Below are positions 20,031 through 29,360 of a DNA stretch of 64,000 nucleotides, one piece after another. This stretch comes from Psychrobacter coccoides. GTDB taxonomy: Bacteria > Pseudomonadota > Gammaproteobacteria > Pseudomonadales > Moraxellaceae. Within the stretch, counting starts at the first letter, position 1, and every line of letters starts with the position of its first letter. The translations under genes were made by a program, and so were the position numbers. The stretch is from the NCBI RefSeq assembly GCF_017498085.1, contig NZ_JAGBKM010000005.1:1-64000 (forward strand), written 5' to 3'. The notes under the pieces are model-generated. The model had not been told where the DNA came from, made no database searches, and saw nothing but the letters and a program-made list of their open reading frames with translations.

Positions 20031-21491
20031 CTAAGCGAAGACTTTTAGACGCGCCCGGCCATTGACAACTGCTTGCTTGACCTGATTGGGTGCGGTGCCA
20101 CCTAGGTGGTTACGTGCTGCAAGCGAACCTTCTAACGTCAAATAGTCAAACACATCATCACCAATTGCATCACTAAACTGTTGCAGCTGTGCCAACGACA
20201 AGTCGCTCAAATCAACCCCCTCTTCGATAGCTAGGGCAACTGCATTACCGACGACCTCATGAGCATCACGGAATGCGACACCGCTGCGCACCAGATAATC
20301 TGCCAAGTCAGTAGCCGTCGCATAGCCTTTCATCGTGGCGTCACGCATGGCATCGATATTTGGTGTGATATTAGGCAGCATATCAGCAAAGGCCAGTAAA
20401 GAGCCGGTCAAGGTGTCGACACAGTCAAATAGTGGCTCTTTGTCTTCTTGATTGTCTTTGTTGTAGGCCAGCGGCTGGTTTTTCATTAAGCTTAGTAGCG
20501 TCATCAACTGACCAAAGACACGGGCTGCTTTGCCACGTACCAGCTCTGGGACATCTGGATTTTTCTTTTGCGGCATTATTGATGAGCCAGTACAAAAACG
20601 ATCTGGTATCTGAACAAAGTTAAATTGTGCTGACATCCACAAAATAATCTCTTCACTCATACGGGATAGATGCATCATAAGAATAGAAGCATTTGAGGTA
20701 AACTCAATAGCAAAGTCACGATCTGAGACGGCATCAAGTGAGTTTTGGCAGATGCCCTCGAAGCCTAACAGCTCAGCGGTGATGGTACGATCTATCGGAA
20801 AGGTGGTACCAGCGAGGGCAGCACTACCAAGGGGTAGCTGATTAATACGGCGGCGGGTATCGACCAGACGCTCGGTATCACGATAGAGCATCTCAAACCA
20901 AGCCATCACATGATGACCAAAGCTGACAGGCTGCGCTGTCTGTAAGTGGGTAAAGCCCGGCATAATGGTCGTGGTATGCTGCTCAGCCAGATCTAGTAGA
21001 CCGCTCTGTAAACGTACCAATAGTGCAATGATATTATCCGTCTCTTCACGCAGCCATAGGCGAATATCAGTGGCCACCTGATCGTTACGACTGCGTCCTG
21101 TATGCAGTTTTTTACCGACAGCACCGACGATATCGGTCAGACGTGACTCGACGTTCATATGTACGTCTTCAAGTGTAATGGACCAGTTAAACTCGCCCGC
21201 CTCGATTTCACTGAGCACTTGCTGCAGTCCACTGATAATAGTATCAACTTCGTCGCTAGTTAAGATTTGGCACTGACCCAGCATAGTCGCATGGGCGATT
21301 GAGCCTTCGATATCATGGCGGGCAAAGCGCTGATCGAAACCAACCGAGGCGGTGAAAGCAGCAACGAAACTGTCTGTCGCTTCACTGAAGCGTCCGCCCC
21401 ACATTTGCTGGCCTTGAGCGTTTGACGCGCTATTTTCTACAGCAGGGTTCGTTGTTGGGGCATCCGTGCTAGAATCAGAGGCATCAGACAT
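20031..21491 (-). CDS. argH: Argininosuccinate lyase
   Basis: Last step of arginine synthesis: argininosuccinate to arginine plus fumarate. It shows '[11 protein letters not shown]', '[18 protein letters not shown]' (catalytic-site region), '[17 protein letters not shown]' and the fumarase-superfamily signature '[12 protein letters not shown]'. The C terminus includes '[10 protein letters not shown]'. The conserved enzyme begins at WGGRF; an extra ~25-residue Ser/Thr/Asp/Asn-rich leader is present from ATG 21491 (ATG 21536 would add 15 more). The gene is divergent from algZ, matching the argH-fimS-algR-hemC-hemD order of Pseudomonas. Confidence 0.96.
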   Translation of the reverse strand: MSDASDSSTDAPTTNPAVENSASNAQGQQMWGGRFSEATDSFVAAFTASVGFDQRFARHDIEGSIAHATMLGQCQILTSDEVDTIISGLQQVLSEIEAGEFNWSITLEDVHMNVESRLTDIVGAVGKKLHTGRSRNDQVATDIRLWLREETDNIIALLVRLQSGLLDLAEQHTTTIMPGFTHLQTAQPVSFGHHVMAWFEMLYRDTERLVDTRRRINQLPLGSAALAGTTFPIDRTITAELLGFEGICQNSLDAVSDRDFAIEFTSNASILMMHLSRMSEEIILWMSAQFNFVQIPDRFCTGSSIMPQKKNPDVPELVRGKAARVFGQLMTLLSLMKNQPLAYNKDNQEDKEPLFDCVDTLTGSLLAFADMLPNITPNIDAMRDATMKGYATATDLADYLVRSGVAFRDAHEVVGNAVALAIEEGVDLSDLSLAQLQQFSDAIGDDVFDYLTLEGSLAARNHLGGTAPNQVKQAVVNGRARLKVFA

Positions 21492-21589
21492 TGTATTTGT
21501 TTCGAGGTGACTAGAGTTTGAAGAATTGGCGTTCATATTGGTATAAGACAAGTCAGGAGAATGAGAACTCAAGTATAGCAAAGGATGAG

Positions 21590-22669
21590 GTGGCCTTGCT
21601 AGCTGAGCGTTTAGAGTTTTTTGTCCCCAAACTCATGGAAACCATGAAGCTTTGGCAATGGCTGCTATATATCTTTTTTTGGTCGCTTTTTCTTACTGCG
21701 ATGCAGCGCCACGGTCTAACAACTTGGCCAGACTTTTTGATTGGTTTTATCAGCCGGGTGCTACAAAACGTCTCATCGATTATCCCTGCGATATATCTCA
21801 TTGATTATTTACGCCCTATCTTTAAGCGTATGAGCATCCCCATGGTGAGTATTTACATCTTATTGTTATTTACGATAAGCTCTGCAATTACGATGATTTT
21901 AGTCATGTTGGTCTTAATTAACGTGGGCTGGCTTGAGTATAACTACCAAGATTTTGTGTTAGAAGTCTTGTTTGATATGATGTTTGCTGGCGGCTTTACC
22001 TTGGTGTTTTTGATCTATTTTTTACAGCGTTATCGTGAGCTGGCGGCACTAAAACAATCGTTTGAAAATAAACTGACGGCGCAAAACTACTTAATCAAAG
22101 CACGCATTGCGCCGCATTTTTTATTTAATACCATCAATACTTTAACTTCGCTTATTGAGTCCGATCCCCCACGTGCTGCCAGTCTTTTGCAGCATGTCTC
22201 CGCCTTGTTTCGAGCCAGTTTCAATGGCCCACGTGAGATTAGTTTTGAGGAGGAGATCGCTTTATGTGAGCATTATCTGGCTATTGAGTCGAGCCGTCTG
22301 ACGGACAAGCTGGTGGTCAACTGGACACTGCCTGATGATGATATTATGTATGATATGGTGATTACCGCCTTTACGCTGCAAAGTGTGCTCGAAAAAATGC
22401 TGCTGCATGTGGTTGAAATGGCCACTGAAGTTATCTATATCACGATTACAGTAAAGTGGCAGCACCATATTGTTGCCATCGATATTACTGTGCAATTACC
22501 CAGCAAAACTTTAATGATAACGCATGATCTGCGCCGGCAGTTAGATCTGTATGGACAAGCCAAGCGCCTTAAGACTCATTTTGGTGAAAGCTCAGAGATT
22601 CAAAGTACGGTAACGAGTGAGCAGATTACCACGGTTATCACCTATCCTTTATATGATGTTGGGCTATAA
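21590..22669 (+). CDS. algZ: AlgZ/FimS-like LytS-type sensor kinase with degenerate ATPase domain
   Basis: About 359 residues from GTG 21590, which has AAAGGA upstream; a TTG at 21518 would extend it over argH. Conserved 'FFVPKL' near the N terminus is followed by four or more membrane helices. A LytS-type His-kinase box '[14 protein letters not shown]' has His about residue 176, then '[15 protein letters not shown]'. In the ATPase domain the N box reads '[13 protein letters not shown]', where active kinases have LVENAIKHG. No DNGxG or GxGL box is visible. Autophosphorylation is therefore doubtful; Pseudomonas FimS/AlgZ is also atypical. The partner AlgR follows. Confidence 0.85.
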   Translation: MALLAERLEFFVPKLMETMKLWQWLLYIFFWSLFLTAMQRHGLTTWPDFLIGFISRVLQNVSSIIPAIYLIDYLRPIFKRMSIPMVSIYILLLFTISSAITMILVMLVLINVGWLEYNYQDFVLEVLFDMMFAGGFTLVFLIYFLQRYRELAALKQSFENKLTAQNYLIKARIAPHFLFNTINTLTSLIESDPPRAASLLQHVSALFRASFNGPREISFEEEIALCEHYLAIESSRLTDKLVVNWTLPDDDIMYDMVITAFTLQSVLEKMLLHVVEMATEVIYITITVKWQHHIVAIDITVQLPSKTLMITHDLRRQLDLYGQAKRLKTHFGESSEIQSTVTSEQITTVITYPLYDVGL

Positions 22670-23079
22670 GTCCATTTTTTATTTTCCTGCCTATTACGCC
22701 ATAAACCACTGATTTTATAACGATTACCCAGTGATATTTTGGGCGTTTATTGTTACTGGCACGCTTATTGCATCGCTTATGTAAGTAAGCGTTATAGTTC
22801 AGTGTTCTGATTTTAGATTACTCTTGAGTTTCGGCAGTAGAGATAAGATATGGTAAGGAGTATTGTATACCGCTTAGATGTCTAGGCTGCTAAACCTATA
22901 TATAAACCAACCTAATAAAATAGGTGCGGTCTGTGGTTTTACTTTGAGTGTTTCATAAGTAACTTATCTGAAGATAACAGAGCGGCATTATTATAGTCCT
23001 AAAAAATTATAATGCTAAAAAACAATAACGATGAATCATGATATTAAGACAGCGTGAAAGTACTTAGAGAGGAGTTGAC
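22670..23079 (+). promoter_or_regulatory. 410-bp spacer between algZ and algR
   Basis: The kinase and regulator are usually close or coupled, so this AT-rich, gene-free gap suggests algR has its own promoter. No hairpin terminator or recognisable operator was found. A strong AGAGGAG Shine-Dalgarno is placed 7 bases before the algR ATG. Confidence 0.4.
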
Positions 23080-23817
23080 ATGCGTATTGTAGTTTGTGAC
23101 GATGAGCCACTCGCTCGTGAGCGTTTGGTCCGAATTGTACAAGAGTCAGGTTATGAAGTAGTCGCACAAGCTACCACTGGTGCAGAAGCTGTTACAGCGG
23201 TAAAACTGCAGCAACCTGATGTGATTTTGTTAGATATACGTATGCCAGAGATGGATGGTGTGCGCTGTGCCCATATACTCAATGAGCTTGAGCATCCACC
23301 CGCCATCATATTTGTGACGGCTTATGATCACTATGCTATTACGGCATTCAAAGCAAATGCCATTGGTTATTTATTAAAGCCTGCCAATAAAGATGAGCTG
23401 CTAGAGGCGTTGAGTAAAGCCAAAAACTTGAATGCCGCTCAGCTCAATCAAATCCGTAAGCTAGAAGACCCAGCCGCTCGGCCTATACGTGAGCATATCT
23501 CAGCACGTACGCACCGTGGTGTTGAGCTGATTAAACTAAAAGATATTTACTACTTTACTGCCGATCAAAAGTACGTCAAAGTCCGTCATAAAGATGGCGT
23601 CGTCTTGATCGATGAGACCTTGAAGGAGCTGGAAGAAGAGTTTGGCGATCGCCTGTTTCGAGTCCATCGCAACGCCATCATTAATCTTAGTTTCTTAGAC
23701 TATCTTGAAACCATAGACTCTGGGCAATATCAGGTACGTTTTAAAGGGATTGATGAAGCACTGGCGGTGAGTCGTCGGCACTTACCATCGTTACGTGAAA
23801 AAATACAAAGTATGTAA
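23080..23817 (+). CDS. algR: AlgR-family LytTR response regulator
   Basis: 245 residues. The receiver domain (1-~120) has acidic pocket D7-D8, phospho-acceptor D52 in 'ILLDIRMPEMDG', Thr80 in 'FVTAYDHYA' and Lys100 in 'YLLKPA'. The C-terminal LytTR DNA-binding domain (~140-243) shows 'ISARTHRGVELIKLKDIYYF', 'KYVKVRHKDG' and 'FRVHRNAIINL', then 'AVSRRHLPSLRE'. In Pseudomonas AlgR controls alginate and type IV pilus twitching motility. The equivalent here is inferred from domain order and from synteny with algZ and hemC. Confidence 0.95.
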   Translation: MRIVVCDDEPLARERLVRIVQESGYEVVAQATTGAEAVTAVKLQQPDVILLDIRMPEMDGVRCAHILNELEHPPAIIFVTAYDHYAITAFKANAIGYLLKPANKDELLEALSKAKNLNAAQLNQIRKLEDPAARPIREHISARTHRGVELIKLKDIYYFTADQKYVKVRHKDGVVLIDETLKELEEEFGDRLFRVHRNAIINLSFLDYLETIDSGQYQVRFKGIDEALAVSRRHLPSLREKIQSM

Positions 23818-23871
23818 GACAGTGCCTCTATAGTATGAGGTTATCAATAGCAAACTCTCTCGACCATATCA

Positions 23872-23911
23872 TCATACCCTTATTTATGCTTAAATAGGGG
23901 TATTTTTTTGC
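23872..23911 (+). terminator. Terminator after algR
   Basis: ATACCC-TATTTA and TAAATA-GGGTAT arms form a stem (23,873-23,901) followed by a seven-T run. Confidence 0.85.
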
Positions 23912-24009
23912 GTCTTAAAAATGAGACGTCTGTCTTTATCAGCATATAAAAGATGTAAAGACAGTCAGCGCCATACAAACCAAATCGAATTCACTACTTT
24001 GAGGTCATT

Positions 24010-25017
24010 ATGAGTAACACACAGCAACCTACTTTGAAGACACTAAATATCGCTACTCGTCAAAGTCCTCTTGCGCTATGGCAAGCAGAACACATTCGTG
24101 ACCGACTCTTGGCGTTATACCCAGAAATGACCATTAACCTGTTAAAAATCGTCACTAAAGGTGATAAGATTTTGGACACACCATTGGCAAAGATTGGTGG
24201 CAAAGGGCTGTTTGTCAAAGAGCTTGAGCAAGCCATGTATGATAAAAAAGCAGATATTGCAGTGCACTCATTGAAGGATGTACCGATGCAACTGCCAGAA
24301 GGTCTTACCCTTGGGGTTTATTGCACCCGTGCGGCACCGACAGATGCGTTTGTCTCTAACACTTATGACAATATCGACGAGCTACCAAAAGGGGCTGTCG
24401 TTGGTACATCCAGCTTGCGCCGTCAATGCCAAATCAAAGCATACCGTCCAGATCTACAGATAAAAACCTTGCGGGGGAACGTAGGGACACGTCTAGGTAA
24501 GCTTGATGCCGGTGAATACGATGCTATCATTTTAGCGACGAGTGGGCTACAGCGTATCGAGCTTGATGAGCGCATTCGTGGTGAGCTGGATATCAATGTT
24601 TGCTTGCCAGCCGTGGGACAAGGGGCACTGGCGATTGAGCACCGTGAAGGCGATACTGACGTGCAGGCATTGCTAGCGCCACTAAATGATAATAGAGCAC
24701 GTATTCGCCTGATCGCTGAGCGAGCGTTGAATCGTCATTTAGAAGGCGGCTGCCAAGTACCTATTGCCGCTTATGCTGTGCTGCATGCGGCTGATGCGAC
24801 AGATTTTGCTAATGATGATGCTGGTGACCAGTTGTGGTTACGTGGCCGTGTTGGACAAGCGGATGGTAGCGAGCTGCTAAAAGCTGACAAGCGTATTGCG
24901 CTCACTGGTACGCAAGCTGAGCAAGAAGAGCAAGCCAACCAACTGGGTATCGATGTTGCTGAGCTGCTACTGGCTGATGGCGCCGGTGATATCTTGGCAG
25001 CAATCTACAACCCTTGA
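24010..25017 (+). CDS. hemC: Porphobilinogen deaminase (hydroxymethylbilane synthase)
   Basis: 335 residues. Polymerises four porphobilinogen units into hydroxymethylbilane. It shows '[16 protein letters not shown]', '[25 protein letters not shown]' (given by ends), '[14 protein letters not shown]' with the catalytic Asp, '[10 protein letters not shown]', '[13 protein letters not shown]', and dipyrromethane-cofactor Cys in '[13 protein letters not shown]' (~residue 247). Slightly longer than E. coli HemC owing to a C-terminal insert near 260-280. GAGGT precedes the ATG. First gene of hemC-hemD-hemX. Confidence 0.97.
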   Translation: MSNTQQPTLKTLNIATRQSPLALWQAEHIRDRLLALYPEMTINLLKIVTKGDKILDTPLAKIGGKGLFVKELEQAMYDKKADIAVHSLKDVPMQLPEGLTLGVYCTRAAPTDAFVSNTYDNIDELPKGAVVGTSSLRRQCQIKAYRPDLQIKTLRGNVGTRLGKLDAGEYDAIILATSGLQRIELDERIRGELDINVCLPAVGQGALAIEHREGDTDVQALLAPLNDNRARIRLIAERALNRHLEGGCQVPIAAYAVLHAADATDFANDDAGDQLWLRGRVGQADGSELLKADKRIALTGTQAEQEEQANQLGIDVAELLLADGAGDILAAIYNP

Positions 25018-25175
25018 GAATCAGTCAATCATGATAGCTGACCTCATTAGTGTCGATAATACACTCGCTATCCTTTAACCCAGTGCCATTCGTAGGCCAG
25101 TTGTCATTAGGTCAGCGACATACATACGCAGGCTTTTTTAGAGTGGCACAAATAACACAATTTTTTGGGCAAAAT

Positions 25176-26081
25176 ATGTCTATGTCTAGCGCATCACTGT
25201 CTTCATTATCAGATCAGGCACCAACTGTGGTCATCAACACCCGCCCTACCGAGCGGGCGACGCCTTTGACGGAATATCTGCAGGCTGCTGGCTTGACAGT
25301 CGTTGAGATGCCGATGTTGACGCTGCGACTGCGTGAGAGCAGCGCTACTGATATCGATATCATGCGTCGTTGGTTTGCAGGCGACTATCAAGCGTTGGTC
25401 ATCGTCAGTCCGACAGCGGCAGCCTCAGGCTTGGCAGTATGGCAAGCCTTGGTAAAAGAGCATCAGCAAACTGATGATAGACTGCCGGCAGCGCCTAGCC
25501 ATATCATCGCAGTAGGAGAGGCCACGGCCTCAGTACTGCGAGACACCCAGCTGCAGCCTAACTATGAGGTCTTAAAGCCGATGATTGCCAATAACGAAGG
25601 CATGTTGGCTATGCCGGAGATTGAGCATTTGCAGGCTGGTGATAAGCTGCTGGTGTGGCGAGGACTGGGTGGACGGCGGCTATTGGCCAATACCTTAAAA
25701 GCGCGCGGTGTCCACATTGATAGTATCGCCTGGTATGAGCGAGTCTTACCTACTGATGCTATGCACAACTATCAACAGTGGCATCAGAACTTTATGACGA
25801 AAGCGCGTTCGCAGCAACCAAAGCCCGTGGTCATCGTGAGTAGTGGTACTGCTTTTGAGCATTGGATAGGCGTGGTGAAAGAAACACAAACCATGCAATC
25901 CGATCTAGGTCTACAGCAGGTTGAGGCTTTGAGTTTGTCTGATTTTAATTATGTAGTTTTGGGTGAGCGCTTGGCCACTATGATCGCTGAGCGCCAGCTT
26001 GATTATTGGCGGGTAGAGGACTTGGCACCTGCGACTATTTTAGACGCTATACAAAATGACGCCTTGTCGTCGTATTCGTAG
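25176..26081 (+). CDS. hemD: Uroporphyrinogen-III synthase
   Basis: Cyclises hydroxymethylbilane to uroporphyrinogen III. Low-conservation family, recognised by 'VVINTRPTERATPLTEYLQAAG' (given in part), 'VIVSPTAAASGL', 'IIAVGEATASVLRD', 'LLVWRGLGGRRLLANTLKARG', 'WYERVLP' and 'VIVSSGTAFEHW', and by position after hemC. The frame is open from GTG 25050, but ATG 25176 (301 residues) fits the family start. It is separated from hemX by a MITE-like element. Confidence 0.9.
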   Translation: MSMSSASLSSLSDQAPTVVINTRPTERATPLTEYLQAAGLTVVEMPMLTLRLRESSATDIDIMRRWFAGDYQALVIVSPTAAASGLAVWQALVKEHQQTDDRLPAAPSHIIAVGEATASVLRDTQLQPNYEVLKPMIANNEGMLAMPEIEHLQAGDKLLVWRGLGGRRLLANTLKARGVHIDSIAWYERVLPTDAMHNYQQWHQNFMTKARSQQPKPVVIVSSGTAFEHWIGVVKETQTMQSDLGLQQVEALSLSDFNYVVLGERLATMIAERQLDYWRVEDLAPATILDAIQNDALSSYS

Positions 26082-26192
26082 ATAAGATCAAATGAAGTAT
26101 TTTTATTCGCTTCGTTTAGTTGATGCTATGCCCTCATCATTTTAACTTTCTATTCTAAGATTAAACGGCTCTCGTCAGGGAGCGGTTTGATG

Positions 26193-26331
26193 TATAGTCA
26201 GTTGAAAATAAAACTGTTACATAAATTTAAGCGCGCTACTGGTATAAATTTTACTTGCGTGCTGTTATCACAGAGGCTGCGCAAAATTCACCCCAGTAGC
26301 GCTATGTTCTTTTTAAAGTGCATTGACTATA
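26193..26331. repeat. MITE-like element A between hemD and hemX
   Basis: 139-bp element bounded by TATAGTCAGTTGAAAATAA at the left and CATTGACTATA at the right (inverse complement TATAGTCAATG). Left end differs from the right end of the IS630-family element at 59,660 at only a few positions over 28 bases. Internal arms carrying GCTACTGGTA and CCAGTAGC can pair, giving a long imperfect hairpin. Ends 19 bases before the hemX ATG, so it now forms the hemX leader. Confidence 0.85.
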
Positions 26332-26350
26332 TCGATAACGGTGCTGTTCT

Positions 26351-27313
26351 ATGTCAACCGAAAATGAATCCCCAGCTGATACGCTGTCTGCCCTTCAGCA
26401 GCGCCGTCAAGCGAGCGTTTTATTGCTACGTGTGCAATGGTTATTGATATTGCTCTTAATCATGGCTTTCGCTTGGCTATATATCGGCCAGCAGCGCTTT
26501 CAAAACCAAATGAATGAGCGCTTGCATAGCCATGAACAAGTGGTCAGCCGTTTAAATGAGATGGATGATCGTCTCTTTGCCATCAGTCAGCAAAGCCTAC
26601 CTGAACCGAAACGGCAGGCGAGCAGTCAAGCACAAAACCAGCTGGATTTATTACGTATTCAGATACAAGCAGTCGATAGACTACTGGCTGACAACAATTA
26701 CAGCGCTGCGATTGAGTTATTACAAGGCTTACGATGGCAGCTGTCGCAAAGCGGTAATCAGATGGCACCAGCGTTAACGACGATGATCAAACAAAGCCTG
26801 AATGAGGATATTGAGCGTCTACAGGCACAAAGCTCACAGCCGAGCCCGTGGCAGCTACAAAATATTGCTATACAGGATATCCAAACGTTTTTGCAGCGTA
26901 TTGATGGTATTGGCCATACACACAGTGCTAACCAAACACAAAATACTGCTCGTATATCAACAGAGGACAGGGGAAACGCCGCCATAACCCGTCGCCAGAT
27001 CACCATACACGAAGTGATTATGACCTTAAACTTGGCCATGCAAGCAAGTAATATGCACGAAAAAGAGCAGTTAGTGAGTTATTTACAGCAAGCCCGTAAC
27101 CAGCTACAACCACTGAGTGCTAAGGAGTACAAGGCAGCGACATCTAACAGCACTGCTCATAGAAAGCACCAAACGCTAAAGGATGAGCGTGGCTCCAGCA
27201 CAGAAGCACCAGAGACTATCAAAGATGTCATGGCTTGGCTTGATGAACTGATTGCTGATGCACCATCCCCCGCTCCTTTGTTGACCACACAGATGCTTGA
27301 TAAACGGCAATAG
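26351..27313 (+). CDS. hemX: HemX-like membrane protein
   Basis: 320 residues: a cytoplasmic N terminus, one hydrophobic helix at ~24-44 ('VLLLRVQWLLILLLIMAFAW'), then a coiled-coil and helical region ('RFQNQMNERLHSHEQVVSRL', 'LLRIQIQAVDRLLADNNYSAAIELL'). A Gln/Ser-rich C terminus follows. This is the architecture of the HemX family, encoded after hemD in gammaproteobacteria. 'Uroporphyrin-III methyltransferase' labels on this family are not supported by any SAM-binding motif. Its role is probably scaffolding in the haem pathway (inference). Confidence 0.75.
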   Translation: MSTENESPADTLSALQQRRQASVLLLRVQWLLILLLIMAFAWLYIGQQRFQNQMNERLHSHEQVVSRLNEMDDRLFAISQQSLPEPKRQASSQAQNQLDLLRIQIQAVDRLLADNNYSAAIELLQGLRWQLSQSGNQMAPALTTMIKQSLNEDIERLQAQSSQPSPWQLQNIAIQDIQTFLQRIDGIGHTHSANQTQNTARISTEDRGNAAITRRQITIHEVIMTLNLAMQASNMHEKEQLVSYLQQARNQLQPLSAKEYKAATSNSTAHRKHQTLKDERGSSTEAPETIKDVMAWLDELIADAPSPAPLLTTQMLDKRQ

Positions 27314-27387
27314 TAATGAATACAGTAATTATGGACTGTGCGCCATCGCCCATCCATTATCACATAAGGGGACACATAAGGGGAGTC

Positions 27388-27876
27388 ATGAATAATATGA
27401 ATCAAATATCGAACCTGACAGCTCAGCCGTCATTTGAAAGTCGTCCTGAGTCGCTCGCTCAGTATCCAGTGATATATACTCAAGCCATACAATGGGGAGA
27501 AATGGATGCCTTTAACCATCTAAATAATGTGGTTTTTTATCGTTATGCAGAGTCAGCACGTATCGCTTATCTGCAACAGATTGGTGCCTTTGAGGGTAGT
27601 GTGACGATATTGGCACAGTCAAGCTGTCAATACCTACGTCCTGTGGTCTATCCTGATACGTTACTGATCGGGGTGCGGTGCCAGCGTCTTGGTACGACCA
27701 GCATCGTCATTGAGTACAGCTACTATAGCCTAGCGCAGCAAGCGACCGTTGCGGTCGCTGATGCGGTATTGGTGCGCTTTGCTAGTGATGGCAAACAAAA
27801 GAGGCCATGGACAGAAGATGAGCGCATGCAACTATTTGCCTTGGAGGCAGAGTTCGGTCACACACCTGAGTCGTGA
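27388..27876 (+). CDS. Hotdog-fold acyl-CoA thioesterase (4HBT family)
   Basis: 162 residues from ATG 27388, chosen because AAGGGGAG lies 4 bases upstream; the frame is open from 27316. The YbgC/4HBT motif is clear: 'QWGEMDAFNHLNNVVFYRYAESAR' (given here by its ends), containing the catalytic Asp in GEMDAFNHLNN. Later 'VYPDTLLIGVRC' and 'IEYSYYSLAQQ' belong to the hotdog beta sheet. It hydrolyses acyl-CoA thioesters; chain preference unknown. Possibly co-transcribed with hemX (74 bases). Confidence 0.9.
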   Translation: MNNMNQISNLTAQPSFESRPESLAQYPVIYTQAIQWGEMDAFNHLNNVVFYRYAESARIAYLQQIGAFEGSVTILAQSSCQYLRPVVYPDTLLIGVRCQRLGTTSIVIEYSYYSLAQQATVAVADAVLVRFASDGKQKRPWTEDERMQLFALEAEFGHTPES

Positions 27877-27943
27877 TATTAAGATCTGTTTGATTATTCA
27901 AATGTGCTACTGGTAGTCAGAAATAATCTAAACGCAGTTAAAC

Positions 27944-27981
27944 GAAAAAAGGCACGCCAGTTAAATGAGCGTGCCTTTTCT
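27944..27981. terminator. Bidirectional terminator, thioesterase / ribB
   Basis: AAAAAAGGCACGC (27945-27957) and GCGTGCCTTTT (27969-27979) form a strong stem with an A-tract and T-tract on opposite sides, serving the plus-strand thioesterase and perhaps the convergent ribB. Confidence 0.85.
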
Positions 27982-28080
27982 GTATGTTTTAACTAGAGCG
28001 TGTCTTCATTCTGAAAATGGTCATAAAAATGCGATAAACTGCCGTCAGACAAGGAAAATAACGCCGATAGTAGCGGGGTA

Positions 28081-29193
28081 TTAGCTTTGTGTTGGCGCAT
28101 GAACAAAGTCAACGACATTTAAGTCAAAGCCCGATAGCGCATAGAACTTCATTGGTGAAGACAATAGGCGCATATCTCGTACCCCCAAATGGCGCAAAAT
28201 CTGTGCACCGACACCAATACTGCGATACGGCTGCTGAGCAATCGTTGACTGTGACTCGTTGGCAGATGCCTTATCTAACGCATCACCCAAATCAATGGGC
28301 TGATGACTGCCAATCCATACCAGCACACCGCGCTCTGAAGCACTGATTTCTTCTAATGCTGCTTGTACGCTCCAACCACTGCGCCCAGTCATGTCGTTTT
28401 TGGCGGCAAACAAATCACGTAATGGATGGAAGCCGTGGACACGCACCGTACTGACGCCTTCACTCACGTCACCTTTGACTAAGGCGATATGAGTCTCATC
28501 TGCGCCAAACTCACGGAAACGATGTAGCGTGAAGGTGCCATGCTCTGTTTCAAAAGGGTGTGTGTCGATCTCCTCAACCGTCTGCTCGTTGGCGATACGA
28601 TAGTTGATGAGATCAGCAATGGTGCCAATTTTTAGGTCGTGTTCTTTGGCAAATACCTCAAGGTCATCACGGCGTGCCATCGTGCCGTCTGCATTGATAA
28701 TCTCGACAATCACGGCTGCTGGCTCAAGCCCCGCCAAACGGGCCAGATCACACCCCGCTTCGGTATGGCCAGCACGATGTAGGACACCGCCATTTTGAGC
28801 CATAATAGGGAAGATGTGTCCAGGTTGGACGATGTCTTCGGGTTTGGCTGCTGACGATACTGCTGCCTGTACGGTACGTGCACGATCTGCCGCAGAAATC
28901 CCCGTTGTGACACCTTCAGCCGCCTCAATAGATACGGTGAAGTTGGTACTGAATTTTGCCTCGTTGCGATCGGACATCAGCGGCAGGGCCAGCTGTTGGC
29001 AGCGTGCTTGCGATAGGGTCAAACAAACCAATCCACGGGCATGGGTAATCATAAAGTTGATGTCTTCGGGACGGACATGAGTCGCCGCCATGATGATATC
29101 ACCTTCGTTTTCACGATCTTCATCATCCATTAAGATGACCATTTTGCCGGCACGGATGTCTTCGATAATCTCAGGAATAGTATTCAAGTTCAT
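28081..29193 (-). CDS. ribB: 3,4-dihydroxy-2-butanone-4-phosphate synthase with degenerate GTP cyclohydrolase II domain
   Basis: 370 residues. Residues 1-~200 are a complete RibB domain: 'ILMDDEDRENEGDII' (metal/substrate acidic loop), 'ITHARGLVCL', 'FTVSIEA', 'HRAGHTEAGCDLARLAGL'. It makes dihydroxybutanone phosphate from ribulose-5-phosphate for riboflavin. Residues ~210-365 align to RibA, but the zinc-binding cysteines (usually SECLTGDxFxSxRCDCG) are replaced by 'VHGFHPLRDLFAAKND'. That domain should therefore lack cyclohydrolase activity. No FMN riboswitch was seen upstream. The same architecture is known in other gammaproteobacteria, alongside a separate RibA. Confidence 0.93.
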   Translation of the reverse strand: MNLNTIPEIIEDIRAGKMVILMDDEDRENEGDIIMAATHVRPEDINFMITHARGLVCLTLSQARCQQLALPLMSDRNEAKFSTNFTVSIEAAEGVTTGISAADRARTVQAAVSSAAKPEDIVQPGHIFPIMAQNGGVLHRAGHTEAGCDLARLAGLEPAAVIVEIINADGTMARRDDLEVFAKEHDLKIGTIADLINYRIANEQTVEEIDTHPFETEHGTFTLHRFREFGADETHIALVKGDVSEGVSTVRVHGFHPLRDLFAAKNDMTGRSGWSVQAALEEISASERGVLVWIGSHQPIDLGDALDKASANESQSTIAQQPYRSIGVGAQILRHLGVRDMRLLSSPMKFYALSGFDLNVVDFVHAPTQS

Positions 29194-29360
29194 AAAAGTC
29201 TCTAATTTATTATTTATTGGCGGCTGTGCTCATATAGTGTGTAGCGTTCACAGTGAGGACAGGCGCTAATGAAAGTTAGGGAATAATCGATACTCATCTA
29301 TTGTAACAGTAGATTTGAGTAACCGCTGCATAATGAATAAGATAAGCGTGTTTAATCTAT

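Noticed and set aside
21518-21589. Overlap of algZ with argH from TTG 21518
   Set aside because: TTG without Shine-Dalgarno; GTG 21590 has AAAGGA, avoids argH overlap and keeps the FFVPKL region.
25050-25175. 42-residue extension of HemD from GTG 25050
   Set aside because: No similarity to HemD N termini; the family start fits ATG 25176.
26187-26447. 86-codon open frame before hemX
   Set aside because: It lies in MITE element A, overlaps hemX in another frame and has no recognisable domain.
29194-29360. FMN riboswitch upstream of ribB
   Set aside because: None of the RFN conserved blocks were found in the leader.
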